Positions 1 through 11,353 of a DNA stretch of 64,000 nucleotides are shown here, piece by piece (the stretch's first letter is position 1; each line of letters begins with the position of its first letter). Below the pieces are notes generated by a model, which was not told the origin of the DNA, made no database searches, and was given only the letters and a program-made list of their open reading frames with translations. Source of the DNA: Ectobius pallidus (Eukaryota > Arthropoda > Insecta > Blattodea > Ectobiidae); the NCBI GenBank assembly GCA_964059195.1, contig CAXKWD010000003.1:195572174-195636173 (forward strand), read 5' to 3'. The position numbers were made by a program, and so were the translations under genes.

Positions 1-74
1 TATTAATTTAAATACAGGATTAAGTTGTGAGGATGGTTCATGGTATGCAAATATCCAATTCGGCATTTGACTTG

Positions 75-200
75 ACGACTGGGAAACCATGAAAAAACTC
101 ATGTCAAATTGGTTGGCCACGGGATTTGAACCTGGGACCTCCCGAAAATGAGTCCAAGACGTTACCATCTCGGCCATCTTGCTCGGTTATGTTATGTTAT
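75..200 (-). mobile_element. tRNA-derived SINE head, degraded
   Basis: On the minus strand an RNA polymerase III B-box-like sequence (GGTTCAAATCC) is followed 3' by a cytosine-poor tail, and an A-box-like stretch (AGATGGTAACG) lies about 45 bases before it. This is the layout of a SINE promoter derived from a tRNA. No tRNA cloverleaf closes, so it is not a functional tRNA gene. Body and tail are not clear. Confidence 0.5.
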
Positions 201-1324
201 GTTAAGAGTGGTAATGATTACTCTTCAGTCACCAATTAGGTTTGGTCATATAGCGCGGGCTGTGTCCAGTCCTTTATTAGCTGCAGTAAGAAGGATAATA
301 ATCAGATGCAGTGGGACTGTGTGTTGAATACCCCAAGCACGGATATTATGTATTTAATCGCTTCAAATTCAAAGTGTCAAAATAGCGATCCTTGGGGGAC
401 TGTGCATTCAGTTGTCTCAACCTCACCCGAGGCAGGATCTAAAATCAAAGTTTGTGCAATAGACAGGTACTTTTTAACTACCCTTTCACGATAAAGTTTC
501 AAATGTAAGTTTTAAGTGTTCATATTTGAGAAGTTTGTTTCCAAAACTTCCTAAAGGACTTTTCCTCCAAAATTGAACTGTATACCAGTTTGTTCAACAT
601 TACTTATAGATTTATTTTTAAATATTTAATTACTTTTAATGAAGAAAATGCCTTCTAAATTTAGAGTTTATTCTTAAAAAAATAAAACACTATGAGTATT
701 TTCATAGTTTAGTTCCCAGACATGCTAAAATGTATTTATACACGAAACACTTTATTTACATGACAGAATTCTGCTATTAATTCCACAAGGAATACTAAAA
801 TTTTAATATCAAAGAATGTGTTGTATCTTCATGAATAATAAGTAATTTGTTATTTTAACCGGTATAACATGAAACTTCTATTATTATCCTCAATATCGTT
901 ATTTTAAAACATTATAATATAATATCATTGATATTGTTGTTTTTTAAATAGTAATATTTATTGTCAAGCAAACATTTACATGCCTTAGCATTCGCATCCC
1001 TGATGTAGCGTAAGGATGTTTGTAAGTCTCAAATAAAAACAAAAACACACCCAACATAAAACAAACAAGAAATAGTAAACACAACAACAACAAAACAGAA
1101 CAAAATTACTCTAATAACTAACAGGAAGTGACCCTGTTTAGGCATTCTTGACGGATCCCTCCCATATTGTTTGACTCGGAAAAGGGATTTTTCCTATTGT
1201 CTGAGGATCTCAGCATTATGCATGTTAATTATTTTCATATAAGCAATATCCTCATTAATTTACTAATATAACATTCAAACAACTGTTTTCTAAACTGATT
1301 AGTCCCGTTGCATTCAATCAAATT
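201..1324. other. No recognisable gene; AT-rich non-coding sequence
   Basis: Only short chance reading frames occur (for example 306-494). The stretch 1035-1115 is rich in A and CA runs and could be a decayed retrotransposon tail, but I cannot assign it. Confidence 0.5.
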
Positions 1325-1997
1325 TCAAAAATCCCTTTAGGCAGGCCTACAGGCGGAGGTAGATTTCGAAGTGCTTTTGGTTTAACTTATTGTCGCTGCA
1401 TAGCACTCTTCTTCTTTAGCCTTGGCATGGCAAACCTGCAGTAAAGAGGAAGAGCCTACAATCAATTGTTTTGACAACAATAATAGGATATAATATTCTG
1501 GGAGGCCGTGCGCAAGATCAGCAATGAATAAAATTAGCAAAGCCGCTAAACAAGACAAAATTATGATATTATAATAATTCTTTCAAGTGTTATTATTTTC
1601 AAACATTAAAATCTCGCGTCATATGAGAGCTATCAAGAAACTATTTATTTATTTGTAGAGTACTCATCAAGAGCTTTTCAACGATACCCCACAAGACGTG
1701 GTTTCAAAAGTTTCGAATTTTCATCCCCCACCCCCACCCCCACCCTCACTCCAACCCCCGAATCGTTGGTGTCACTGTGAACTCCATAGGGAGTACTCTA
1801 ATTTATTCAAACAAAGTTTCCCTCTATACTTCATAGGGGCCGAGATATACATTTTTAAAAATTTCAACCCCCTCCCCCGACCACCCCCTTGGGCCAATTT
1901 TGCTCATTAACGAACTTGTCCGAACTATTGGGCCTAGAAATAACATATTAAAATTTGGTTCAAATATCTTCAAAATTACGGCCGCTATCGTGTAAAG

Positions 1998-2028
<31 letters not shown>

Positions 2029-2172
2029 TCACAAAATTGTTTTTTGAACGGGCGGTGGTTTCGTACTTAGGGGAGCATGAAACGTAAAGATATGAAAGAA
2101 TTTTTCGAAAATCATGACATGGTATCCATTGCAATAGGTAGATTTTTCTTCGAAATCTACCTAAAACGTGTT
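1325..2172 (+). repeat. Unclassified dispersed repeat, copy 1 (inverted partner at 55440-56170)
   Basis: This stretch aligns, in opposite orientation, with 55540-56170. Shared blocks include the AGGCAGGCCTACAGG region near 1337, the CAAGACGTGGTTTC block with C-rich runs near 1691-1760, the GAACTCCATA block near 1780 and the AACGGGCGGTGGTTTCG block near 2048. A (TA)n tract at about 1999-2024 lies in an insertion of roughly 75 bp absent from the other copy. A short open segment near the right end (2077-2170) encodes KDMKEFFEN and DMVSIAIGR in both copies. Element class, termini and full length are unknown. Confidence 0.7.
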
Positions 2173-2795
2173 TGGCATCCTCCCTCAGATTACACAACGG
2201 GAAAATGCCTTTTTCAACTGTTCCACATCCCCAACCTCCACCAAACAATGCCTACCCTTTCTTTATAGTTGCATACTTCAACATATTTTTCTCTACCCCA
2301 TCTGGTTTTTCTGTCTAAGTTATATAAAATACAAGAGATCTCTTTTCTTCTAACCCTGTGCTAATATTTCTCTCTCTACATCATTGCATAATTCTTCACA
2401 ATTTATACAGTGAATTCCCATGCACATGTTGATTTAGCCATAACCACATGAGACCTAGTCGAAAAAATTCCTCCTTAATTTTATTTAACCAATGGTTCTG
2501 AAAGCTAGTGTTGTTGAAAAAACTAAAATATTCGTATAGAATACTGTCAGAGTTTAAATATTTCTTTGTTCTGCACATTATTCTACCCCCACTACTTTCC
2601 TACCCATTACTAATTCGTAGTTAGCCGCCACATTTGCTGAATTTAGCGGGGCTCCGAGTACTTTCTTAGAGAATTGAGACAGTACAGTGTCTATAGTGAC
2701 CCAGGCGATGTTGTTGTTTTAATTGTCATATTTCATTCCCAAAACATTATTTCTGCAATTGCAAGACCCTGGATTTCGTCAAGGAACACTTTAAT
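2173..2795. other. No recognisable gene
   Basis: AT-rich sequence with short overlapping reading frames on both strands and no domain, splice signal or repeat partner that I can see in the window. Confidence 0.4.
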
Positions 2796-3095
2796 TTCAT
2801 TTTATGGTTCATTATCTGTCTTGAAGGTTGTGGGTTCGATCCACGATCATACCGCTGGGATTTTTCAATTGATCTTATCCTTCTGGTGGCAGTATGGCCC
2901 TAGGGTCGACTCAGCCTCTAACAGAAATGAGTGCCAAGAACAATTCTGGTAGTAATGGCAGCCGGTGCGTAAGGCTGACAACCTTACCACCTTCAAGTGC
3001 CGAATGTCTAAAAATCTGGAACCTTCAACCTCCTGGAACACTAAGGAAGGGCCTTGCAGCAGATAATGTACAGTATAATGTAGGCTATACTTGAC
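2796..3095 (+). mobile_element. tRNA-derived SINE, diverged, nearly full length
   Basis: A B-box-like segment (GGTTCGATCC) at about 2832 is followed by a body resembling a SINE family widespread in orthopteroid insects: a CCCTAGGGTCGACTCAGC block, then GAAATGAGTGCCAAG, a GGCAGCCGG block, ACCTTACCACC and AAGTGCCGA in that order, ending with GGGCCTTGCAGC. The order of blocks is recalled from the family, not searched. The A box is weak, so the copy is old. The overlapping reading frames are shadows of this repeat. Confidence 0.6.
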
Positions 3096-3467
3096 GCTAT
3101 CTATCTTGCAACACAACTGGAAGCTTTTTATGGAAGCAGGCAATACAAAAACCTTTGTCTTTTTAAAATTAGTTTTCTTACGCTTTATTTGTTCCTTTTC
3201 CAAGCTTTCAGGGCATCGTTTCCGCTTCCTTGGTTTATCGCTTGCTTCTTCGGGATGATCAACAAAATCAAAATCTCTATTTCAGACATGAACTAACCCC
3301 TTTCCTGAAAATGTAAATAGCCTACTTTAAATTTAAATACAGCTTGGCAACAAACGAAACTAGTTTCAGATGAATTTATACGAGTAGTCTGAGGTAGCAA
3401 TGATAAAATTAAGATTTTTAGGGTTATATTGATTTTTGTTGCTTATGTTAGAATTATTGTTTTACAG

Positions 3468-3804
3468 AAGAGTCATCATCATCATTAACAAACACGGTTT
3501 AGACCATGTGGCCTGTTCCGTGTCAATAGTAAGAATATTTATTAGTGTTGAATTAAAACTGGTCTGTCCAACGTCTTCTGGGTCTTCCAACATCTCGTCT
3601 TCCTCTTGGATTGTAGTTGTATAATATATTTGGGATTCTATCTTTTGTCATTCTTTTTATATGGTCATACCATCTGTTTACATAATCCTGTGTTTTTTCT
3701 GAGATGCTGCTTATTCCTAGTTTTTCCCTAATTTCTGTGTTTTGTTTGTGGTCCATTAAGGTATATCCTGCCAGCGGTCTCAGAAATTTCATTTCCGCTG
3801 CTTC

Positions 3805-3872
<68 letters not shown>

Positions 3873-3965
3873 TTTTTGCTGTTTATTTAAGCTCAAGATT
3901 TCGGATCCATAAATTAACGTTGGAACAGCCATGACTTTATACAAATTTAAGGCTTATTCAGTTTT
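3468..3965 (-). pseudogene. 3' end of a non-LTR retrotransposon (ORF2 C-terminus), interrupted by a microsatellite
   Basis: Read on the minus strand, the segment from about 3965 encodes KVMAVPTLIYGSE. A GA-rich simple repeat follows, then an open frame from 3807 to 3553 with MKFLRPLAGYTLMDHK, RWYDHIKRM and GRRDVGRPRRRW. These are the usual C-terminal motifs, after the reverse transcriptase domain, of a large class of arthropod LINEs. A (ATG)n-like tail at about 3468-3485 would be the 3' end. The element is strongly 5' truncated: endonuclease and catalytic RT motifs are missing. The microsatellite sits where the family has a short basic linker, between the LYKV...SE block and the AEMKFLR block. 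This is a dead copy. Confidence 0.8.
3809..3877. repeat. (CT)n microsatellite followed by a T run
   Basis: About 28 CT dinucleotides (3809-3864) run straight into about 13 T. The tract lies inside the LINE tail described at 3468-3965. Confidence 0.95.
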
Positions 3966-4024
3966 ACAGAAGAGCAAATTTGAAATAAAAGATCAAACTT
4001 CATTATATCCAAATTAGTTATGAT

Positions 4025-4698
4025 TAGGGTTCGGATGTTTATGGCCTATGATGTGGAAAATATTACTGCAAATATCACCTGAAAAATGAATAAAGATGAT
4101 AAAAAAATCCTAAATATGACCTCATATAAAAGCGTATTTTCTAAAAAGGAATGTTCAAATTTAAAACGTTTAATGAAAATTTATTACATCTTATTAATTC
4201 AATATGATAATAGCTTTTTAACAATTTTACAGTTGATTACAGTTTTACTTGTGAATAACTTGTACCTAATCTGTTAATTAGTGGTGTTTCCAAATACCAG
4301 TACCAAATGTGAACCGAAAATATTTTTAAAACATACCTATTGGAAGTTATTAACAACAAGGAGGAAGAGGTAATTGTGCTATTATTTGTTATTCTCCGTT
4401 TACATTTCAGTTGCAGTAAAACCAACTCTTACTCGGAAAAATTTTAATTCAACCATTTAGTGCACATACTGTATAATTGTGCTTTTTTACCGAATTTATA
4501 ACTGAAATATGACGTTAAATTACAAATACAGTATGACCGAAATAAGACCAAGACCATAAAAGTTTCCATAATATAACATTATATGCAAAATAAAAAAGGT
4601 TCGATAGGGATAACTAATGCGCAATTCGTGTTTAATTTGTGTTAGCAGCGAGAATGGTCAGGATAAAAATATGACATATCATAAACATCCGAACCCTA
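4025..4698. mobile_element. hAT-type MITE, family 1 copy 1, with 8-bp target duplication
   Basis: The element begins TAGGGTTCGGATGTTTATG and ends with its inverted copy CATAAACATCCGAACCCTA, giving terminal inverted repeats of about 18 bp. It is flanked by a perfect 8-bp direct duplication, GTTATGAT, at 4017-4024 and 4699-4706, the duplication size of the hAT superfamily. It has no credible transposase frame, so it must be moved in trans. Length is 674 bp. A diverged second copy lies in opposite orientation at 10614-11282. Confidence 0.85.
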
Positions 4699-4706
4699 GT
4701 TATGAT

Positions 4707-5438
4707 TAACCAATTATCTACTCTTATACAATTCAACGGCCCTAAATAGCGTGCTTGCTCGCCCGCTTCGTGAGACATCGGGTATACTCGGCGATGTTCG
4801 TCCCTCGCAGTCAAAACTTTCATGACGACTACAAAATTAGGAAGGAAAACCGTTTCTTTATTATATAAGGCCTAAGTGAAATGAACACAATGAACAAATA
4901 TTCTAATTTTATTTTTACTTACAATTTCCATAGCTCTGAACCACAAACATTTTTAACAATCTACCAGTGTAATTTTCTTAAAATCCTTGAGTCAATGAAT
5001 AATGGCGGGCGAAGCCGGGGGCAACAGCTGTAAAATATTGATGGTTTTATCTCTTGAAATATCGCTGATAATAATAATCCAAACAAACCATTCATTCCCT
5101 TGAAACATTATATAATTTCTGAAAATTACACTGAATTGATAAAATAAAATTCACATCATATTCATGTCAATAAACAGCTGAGAAACAATACGTATTATGT
5201 GTTCACAGGTTCTTTGGAACTGCATAATCGATTCTGATATAGTTTTCTCAGGGGGCGCTTTCTAATTTTAGAATGTACTCTGAAACCGGAATTTTAGTTT
5301 TTCATTAATTATTAATGGCTTATTTTATGAATGATTCGCGTGCAAGTGTTAATAAATATAATGCTTTAATAATTATTATACTCTTAATTTTTAATTTTTA
5401 AAAGAATTATCGTGGCGAAGCCACGGGCACCTCCTAGT
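4707..5438 (+). mobile_element. Helitron-like repeat, family B copy 1
   Basis: This block is repeated in opposite orientation at 19102-19865. Landmarks are the CGGCGATGTTCGTCCC segment near 4790, an internal GGCGGGCGAAGCC segment near 5004, and the right end GTGGCGAAGCCAC followed by GGGCACCTCCTAGT. A short hairpin (GTGGC-gaa-GCCAC) closely followed by CTAGT matches the 3' end rule of Helitrons (hairpin, then CTRRT). No Rep/helicase coding is present, so it would be non-autonomous. The Helitron assignment is inference from the terminus alone. Confidence 0.55.
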
Positions 5439-6045
5439 ACCGTATATTACAAATTAATAATTATGAAACTATTATGTTTTAGAATTACAAAAGAGCTTTT
5501 TATTTCCAAACCAGGCTAAAATAAATATATTTATTTTCAAAACAGTCCTAAAGGACAATTTTTATTACAATACATACCATGCTATATATTGAACTTAAAA
5601 ATGTTGTAGTGAGCAAGCAAATATATATTTAAATCTAATACAGTATTCTAATAGAATAATGCACATTTAATAAATTACATGCCCTCAGAAAACACAGGAG
5701 AAAATCCTCTCTCCTATAAAATTACATTGAATGGAAGCAGCTGGTTTTGAAAGAAGCTTCTCAATCACCCACAAAATCGTCAGAGCCGCTTTCAATACGA
5801 ATTTTCGCGTACAGTTCACACAGACACAACTCTTAACTAATTTAAGACATTTGTGGACTCAGGAAACGTTAGCACATGTATTCAATGGATTATACTTTTT
5901 TCAAAGATACTTGTCTGCCTTTAACTTAGATTATGATATGATTTTCTTTCCTGAGTTTCCTGAGAGTTTCTTTCCTGATAATAACTCGTTGCCTCAACAT
6001 GTAAACATTCAATCATAGTAGTATCTGTATCTGTATCTGGTACCC
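5439..6045. other. No recognisable gene; one 95-codon frame of doubtful value
   Basis: An open frame at 5731-6018 (+) starts MEAAGFERSF and has no domain that I recognise. Its length is within chance for this composition, and no splice or promoter context supports it. A short (GTATCT)n tract lies at about 6020-6038. Confidence 0.35.
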
Positions 6046-6420
6046 TATGATCCCCAGGTGGGGCGAAGGGGCCTCCAAGCGGAGGTTTCATTACCTATAC
6101 TAATTTTGATATGCTTATTTTCCGAGAGAGGGTAGAGGGACAGGTGGTAAGCCCATCGCCTCGCAACCCCCCTCTGGAAACTAAGTATTTCTTGGACGTG
6201 AAAGGGCCGAGAAATTTTGTCCAGAGGCTCTAATTTAGGCTTGGAGTTCTTTTACGTGCCGTAAATCTACGACACGGGACCCCCAGCTTAAAGTCCCTCC
6301 CGGAGGACTCCGTGCCCAGGATTTTTACGTCCTGAAAAATCCATCGACCGCGGCCGGGTTTGATCCCGCGCCCTGCGGATCTAGAGGCGGGCACGCTACC
6401 TCTAGACAACCGCGGCCGAC
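6046..6420 (-). mobile_element. tRNA-derived SINE, family S1 copy 1
   Basis: On the minus strand the head is tRNA-like: GGTTGTCTAGAGGTAGCG resembles an A box and GGGATCAAACCCGGC a B box. The body contains the TTTTCAGGACGTAAAAATCC palindrome and a CCTCCCGGAG segment, shared with the copy at 39090-39437. The left end, around 6046-6100, has a GC-rich motif with CCCCAGGTGGGG. The sequence is rather well preserved. Confidence 0.75.
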
Positions 6421-7169
6421 CAATCATAATAGGGCACAAAATAATTGTTCACATTTACAATCATAAATATAAGCATAACATTTCTAGTTTACAAATGATT
6501 TGTTTAGCATTTAGTGTGTCAATATACGTTATAATCTAAATGTTTTAATAATCTGAAATAATTTTTGAATCCAGAGATGAAAAGGAAATTGAAATAAAAC
6601 CAATGTTTCATGACCTTACACCACTCTAATCTGATTCAGTGTAACGTCCTAATAAGGTCTTAAATAATTTTTTCTTATGACCAACATTATTCATAAATGT
6701 CAATAATGTCCGGTTTAATATTCAGTTTAACATTGAAGGTGTGCCTTGAATTAGAAATGTCATGTTTCTCATCTGCCTTTTGTTAATACAGTGTTTTTCA
6801 AACAATCGATTTTTACCTTCCATATATATTTACTTTGCAATTTTGCAAAATGCAGTGTTGTTTCCTTTCACATCCGAATATTCAGTTCCGAATCTAAGTT
6901 GCTTTTGAAGTGAAGACTTCGTGCTCTCAATTTTCAGCATGTTCTTCAGTACCGTGAATTCCAAAATAGTAGAATTAAGACTAATATGAATCTTGAAAGA
7001 ATTAAGTAAATAAAATAAATAGGATACAATGGATTCTTTGCTTACAGGATTGAAGTATAGTATGTATGGACCCGAGCCAAGCAGCAACGAGAAAGTTATG
7101 TTATGAAACATATTGCACGCTGTCACCCCACGAGTAATGACGTCATTTATACTCCGTGCATTGGAAACC
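6421..7169. other. No recognisable gene
   Basis: AT-rich sequence. The 152-codon minus-strand frame (7288-6830) runs through the left end of the Harbinger-type MITE and shows no domain, so I treat it as chance. Confidence 0.4.
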
Positions 7170-7172
7170 TTA

Positions 7173-7739
7173 GGGCCTGTACGACGACCTGCTGATATCA
7201 TATTTATCTGCCAGATAGAGATCCTATCTGGAAGTTGGTCAAGAATTGCGTATTGTGATCTCCTGACAAAATCTGTCTGGCAAGACAACTTCCAGATAAG
7301 CTAGCAGGAGGATGGAGTGGCTGACAAGCTTCCAGCTGCTAGTTAGGAATCTTGGTTGAAACAAGATGGCAGTGCGCCGAAGTTTTTTTGCCACCTGAAT
7401 TTTAGAACTGATGCCGGAAGATTTAATTTACATAAAATTGTCATTTTATGCTCACATATGAATGAAATAGAATTGAACAAATAGATTAATGCACTTAAAA
7501 CGATATGTTGTTATGTAATTTAATTGTACAAATACAAATCAGAGCTGCCGCACCTAGCGGAGGACTACCGAATTACAACAAACACACCTCTCTGCTCAGC
7601 GAGGTAAGGACCATTTTACAAATTTTTACTGCGTTCTTGCCGGTAGCAGTTCAGCGGTGGTATTACACGGCATCTTCCAGTTAAGCTATCTGGAAGTCAC
7701 GTATCTGGAGGATTTGTCGGCAGGTGGTAAGACAGGCTC
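7173..7739. mobile_element. PIF/Harbinger-type MITE, copy 1 (567 bp)
   Basis: The element starts GGGCCTGTACGAC and ends with CAGGCTC, flanked on both sides by TTA (7170-7172 and 7740-7742). A 3-bp TWA duplication together with GGGCCTGT-type termini is characteristic of the PIF/Harbinger superfamily. Subterminal segments contain several inverted TATCTGG/CCAGATA words. There is no transposase. It is colinear over its full 567 bp with the copy at 8684-9250. Confidence 0.85.
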
Positions 7740-7742
7740 TTA

Positions 7743-8550
7743 ATCTTGTAACTTTGTGACCCTAGGCCGAACCATATTCATCACCTTGAAACATCCTTCA
7801 TTGGCTCCAACTACTTACTGCTACTCTTGTATTTTCCCCTCTTTTTTATGGGATTTGGCCTAATTCAGCACATAAACGTGGCATTCTATGAACCTGTTTC
7901 ACAGTGACTGACTAATTTCCTAGATGGGAGAGAGAAAATCACACCATTGTTGGTTAAAGACTACTGCAATTCCTACTACAGTGTCCGGGACCTACAGATT
8001 TACGTAGCATCATGTCCATGGTGAGACCCTTTTAGGGAACCCAGAAGTGAAGTCAGCGGTCACCCAACCAGAACTAGCACTGCTTAACCGGGTGGATGAG
8101 TTACAAAATGAAATGATCCATAGATAGTACACCAGATACCCTTTTATCTACTACCCCAGGCTTAGTCAGTAAGCAGCTCTTAGGGGTCGGATTTACCTGC
8201 TCCACTTCCGTTAGCGTCTGCCACAAGGAAAGCTGAGCAGCAGGCCGGTTTGTAAATTCAGTGGCGGTTCCTGTAACTGCACAGGGGTGATTTTACGATA
8301 CAAATTGATTTGAACAATAAGTTACCCGCTGCGCTGAAGGAGGTATGAATGATGTCAACATTTCACCCTTTGCTCTTCTTTCCGTTGCTTCCATCACACT
8401 TATGCACTGAGCAGGCAAGCTCCAAACCGGACTACGCACTACTCGAAGATAACTGTACTACCCAATTGGTTTGAAGTTAGTACCTAATAAAATACTTACG
8501 AATGATCGAATGAATGATTATAGAATTAATATGCTGAGGAATATATACAT
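7743..8550. other. No recognisable gene between the two MITE copies
   Basis: Mixed sequence without an open frame of note, and without an obvious repeat partner elsewhere in the window. Confidence 0.4.
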
Positions 8551-8551
8551 A

Positions 8552-9990
8552 ACTAGCTTAAAATGCCCGGCGTCGCTCGGGTTTTGTATGTTGCAAATTC
8601 GAAAATAACTTATGAAGGACTTTCGATTTTCAAACTCTAGGTATTTAGAATTTGACATGAAGAAGAACGACTTACCACACTAAGGGCCCGTATGACGACC
8701 TCCAGATATCGTATTTATCTACCAGATAGAGAACCTATCTGGAAGTTGGCCAAGAATTGCGTATTATGGTCTCCTGACAAAGTCTGTATGGGAAGACAAC
8801 TTCCAGATAAGCTAGCAGCAGGATGGAGTGGCTGACAAAGTACTGACTGCTAGTTAGGGATCTTGGTTGAAACAAGATGGCGCAAGCCGAAAGCTTCCTA
8901 GCCATCTGAATTTTAGAACTGATGCCGGAAGATTTAATTTACATAAAATTGTCATTTTATGCTCACATATGAATGGAATAGAATTGAACAAATAGATTAA
9001 TGCACTTAAAACGATATGTTGTTATGTAATTTAATTGTACAAATACAAATCCGAGCCGCCGCACCTAGCGGAGGACTACCGAACTACAACAAACACATCT
9101 CTCTGCTCAGCGATGTAAGGACCATTTTACAAATTTTTACTGCGTTCTTGCCGGTAGCAGATCAGCGGTGGTATTACACGGCATCTTCCAGTTAAGCTAT
9201 CTGGAAGTCACGTATCTGGAGGATTTGTCAGCATGTGGTAATACAGGCCCTAAAACTATTCCCTCAGAAAACGCTAGATATAGCTTTTTGTAGCTTATAG
9301 CAGATCCCCGCGGCTTCGGATAATTAATCGGAAGATTAAAAATTAAGAGCAAAATAATTAAAATGTTATATTTAATGAAACACTTCGCACGCAAAACATT
9401 CATTAGTCTAAATTAACTATTGATAGGCCTAAATAATGTAGCAGCTATAAATGCGGCTCTGAAGTGAATTCCACGATTAGAAAGTGCAGCATGGAAAAAA
9501 AAATAACCTCAGATTCCAGTTCCCTGGCCCAGAAAACCCCTGCATAGTGAGTTTCGTCTAAATCGAACAATGTTTGCTCATTTAGGCCTATATATATTCA
9601 TCATCCTTCTTCCGTCTAGGGTGAACATTTCAGATGTTTGCGTGCCTTGACATTATAAACAAATGAATCGACCAGCGTGTACTTAAAACATTCAAGCGAT
9701 CGCGATGGTTTTATTTCCAAGGTATGATAAAAATAGCCAAAGCCAACTGTAATGGATTTCACATTGAAATGTATAACTAAAAACTGATGCTTCGAAAGAG
9801 CAAAAAAAAATACACGTTTTATTCCCTTTTTCACTCATAACTTGCGAACGAAATCTAAAATAAAAAACGTACTATGCCAGAAACCTTCGCGGGAGTGCAC
9901 TCAACATCTTCCCAAAGTTTCATGGCGATGCGATGAATGGTGTAGTAATGCATAAAAGACAGACACACATAAATTCGTTTTTATATAGAT
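8552..9990 (-). mobile_element. Helitron-like element, family A copy 1, with nested MITE
   Basis: The left end, read on the minus strand, finishes with a GC-rich hairpin (CCCGAGCGACGCCGGGC) followed by CTAGT, fitting a Helitron 3' end. The next sequence (GGACTTTCGATTTTCAAAC, then CTAGGTATTTAGAATTTGA) matches the family at 58482 and 59507. The Harbinger-type MITE at 8684-9250 splits it; after the MITE the family sequence resumes (CTATTCCCTCAGAAAACGC). From about 9300 the sequence changes to family B type (CCCGCGGCTTCGG). The right end near 9950-9990, with a GATAGAT run, resembles the ACATACAT-TTTATATAT end of the 58-kb copy. It is a chimeric or nested copy with no coding capacity. Confidence 0.55.
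8684..9250. mobile_element. PIF/Harbinger-type MITE, copy 2 (567 bp)
   Basis: Same length and structure as the copy at 7173, starting GGGCCCGTATGAC and ending ATACAGGCCC, flanked by TAA at 8681-8683 and 9251-9253. The two copies differ at scattered sites only, suggesting recent activity of the family. It sits inside a Helitron-like repeat whose sequence continues on both sides, so the empty site can be inferred. Confidence 0.88.
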
Positions 9991-10445
9991 AGATGAAAGG
10001 TGAACGAACGACAAGGTAATTCGTTTTGTAAGTATTCTTTCTTTTTCATTCCACTCATTTAATGCAGTATTCTTTATTACTTTCATTCTGTTCTGTTAAT
10101 TTCTTCATTTAGCGTTTGCAGGAGCACACTTCATTGCTTTCTTGCTTTTTTTTTTCAATTTTCTCTAAGCATTCTTCAGGATTCTCATAAAGTTGTCCGT
10201 CTCTTAATCATACAAATGCACGATGTCAATTAATTTCAAGGATATTCATTACTCTTACTGAAGGAAACGGAAGTAAGGAGAATTCTCTGCATCTCCTTGA
10301 TCGCTGACTTTTAATCTTCCTAATGATCCCTTTTCATGGCCCCCTGGATCCCGTTCTGAATCATTGGTTCATCGCTTTATGATATAAAACGCAAGGAAAC
10401 CTTATAAAAATTTGAGCTTCTAGAAAACAAAAGAATATTATTCTT
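9991..10445. other. No recognisable gene
   Basis: AT-rich sequence with a T run near 10147. No repeat partner or coding signal seen. Confidence 0.4.
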
Positions 10446-10449
10446 CATG

Positions 10450-10605
10450 TTCATGACATAGTGGCTCAGCTGAATGCTCTGAAGGTCGTCGGTTCAAACC
10501 CGGCAGACACAAAATGTTAAATCTCACCCTCCGATCCTCTTACAAGGATTGTTAAACACAAGACACCAGACCATAGTGACAGCAATTTACTTTTGTGCTT
10601 ATTTT
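10450..10605 (+). mobile_element. tRNA-derived SINE, family S2
   Basis: An A-box-like segment (TAGTGGCTCAGCTG) and a B box (GGTTCAAACCCGG) are spaced as in a tRNA promoter. A short body containing CTCACCCTCCGATCC follows. The 3' part appears cut by, or abuts, the hAT-type MITE that starts at 10614. Confidence 0.6.
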
Positions 10606-10613
10606 GTGATAAC

Positions 10614-11282
10614 TAGGGTTCGGAGGTTTATGACATGTCATATTTTTATCTTGACCTCCATTCTCGCCGCAAACGCAAATTAAACATGAACTGCACATTT
10701 GTTATTCTAATTGGACCGTTTTTATTGTGCATAAAAAGTCATATTTTGGTCATTTTCATGGTCTTGGTCATATTTCAGCATATTTGTAATTTAACGTTAT
10801 ATATCAGTTACAAATTCGGTAAAAGAGCACAATTATGCAGTATGTGCACTAAATTATCGACTTTTTTTTTTTTCGAAAAATGGTTACGAATATTTTGGCT
10901 TTACTGTAACTTTAATATGAAGGGACAATAACAAATAATACCAATATCAAGTAATAGCAATTCCTCCTTGTTGTTAGACATGCTTTTTAAAATATTTTCA
11001 ACTCACATTTGCATTGGTATCTGGAAACATTAACAGGTTGAAGTTCTTTGCAAGTAAAACTGTAAATCACCTGTAAAATTGTTTAAAAATGATTATCTGA
11101 TTGAATTAATGTGATGTAATTATTTAGTGTTATTAAACATTTTCAATTGGAACGTTTATTTTTAGAAAATTCATTATTTCATGAAGTCGTATTTAGGATT
11201 TTTGGGTCATATTTAGTCATATTTAAGGTCATATTTACAGTCATATTTTATACTTTTTTAGGTCATAAACATCCTAACTCTA
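10614..11282. mobile_element. hAT-type MITE, family 1 copy 2
   Basis: The element begins TAGGGTTCGGAGGTTTATGA and ends CATAAACATCCTAACTCTA. Flanks GTGATAAC (10606-10613) and GTGATAGC (11283-11290) agree at 7 of 8 positions, consistent with a hAT-size duplication that has mutated once. The interior aligns with the reverse complement of 4025-4698; for example both copies carry the TATTTTTATC-TGACC-ATTCTCGC block. The long frames here (98 and 103 codons) are chance readings of T-rich sequence with repeated GTCATATTT. Confidence 0.8.
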
Positions 11283-11353
11283 GTGATAGCCATAGATTAT
11301 TAGTGGAGCATAATTTTAATAATGACATACCTAAACATGCCACCGCTAAACTA

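Noticed and set aside
5731..6018. 95-codon open frame starting MEAAGFERSF
   Set aside because: No recognisable domain, no splice or promoter evidence, length compatible with chance.
6830..7288. 152-codon minus-strand frame
   Set aside because: Crosses the end of a Harbinger-type MITE and has no domain.
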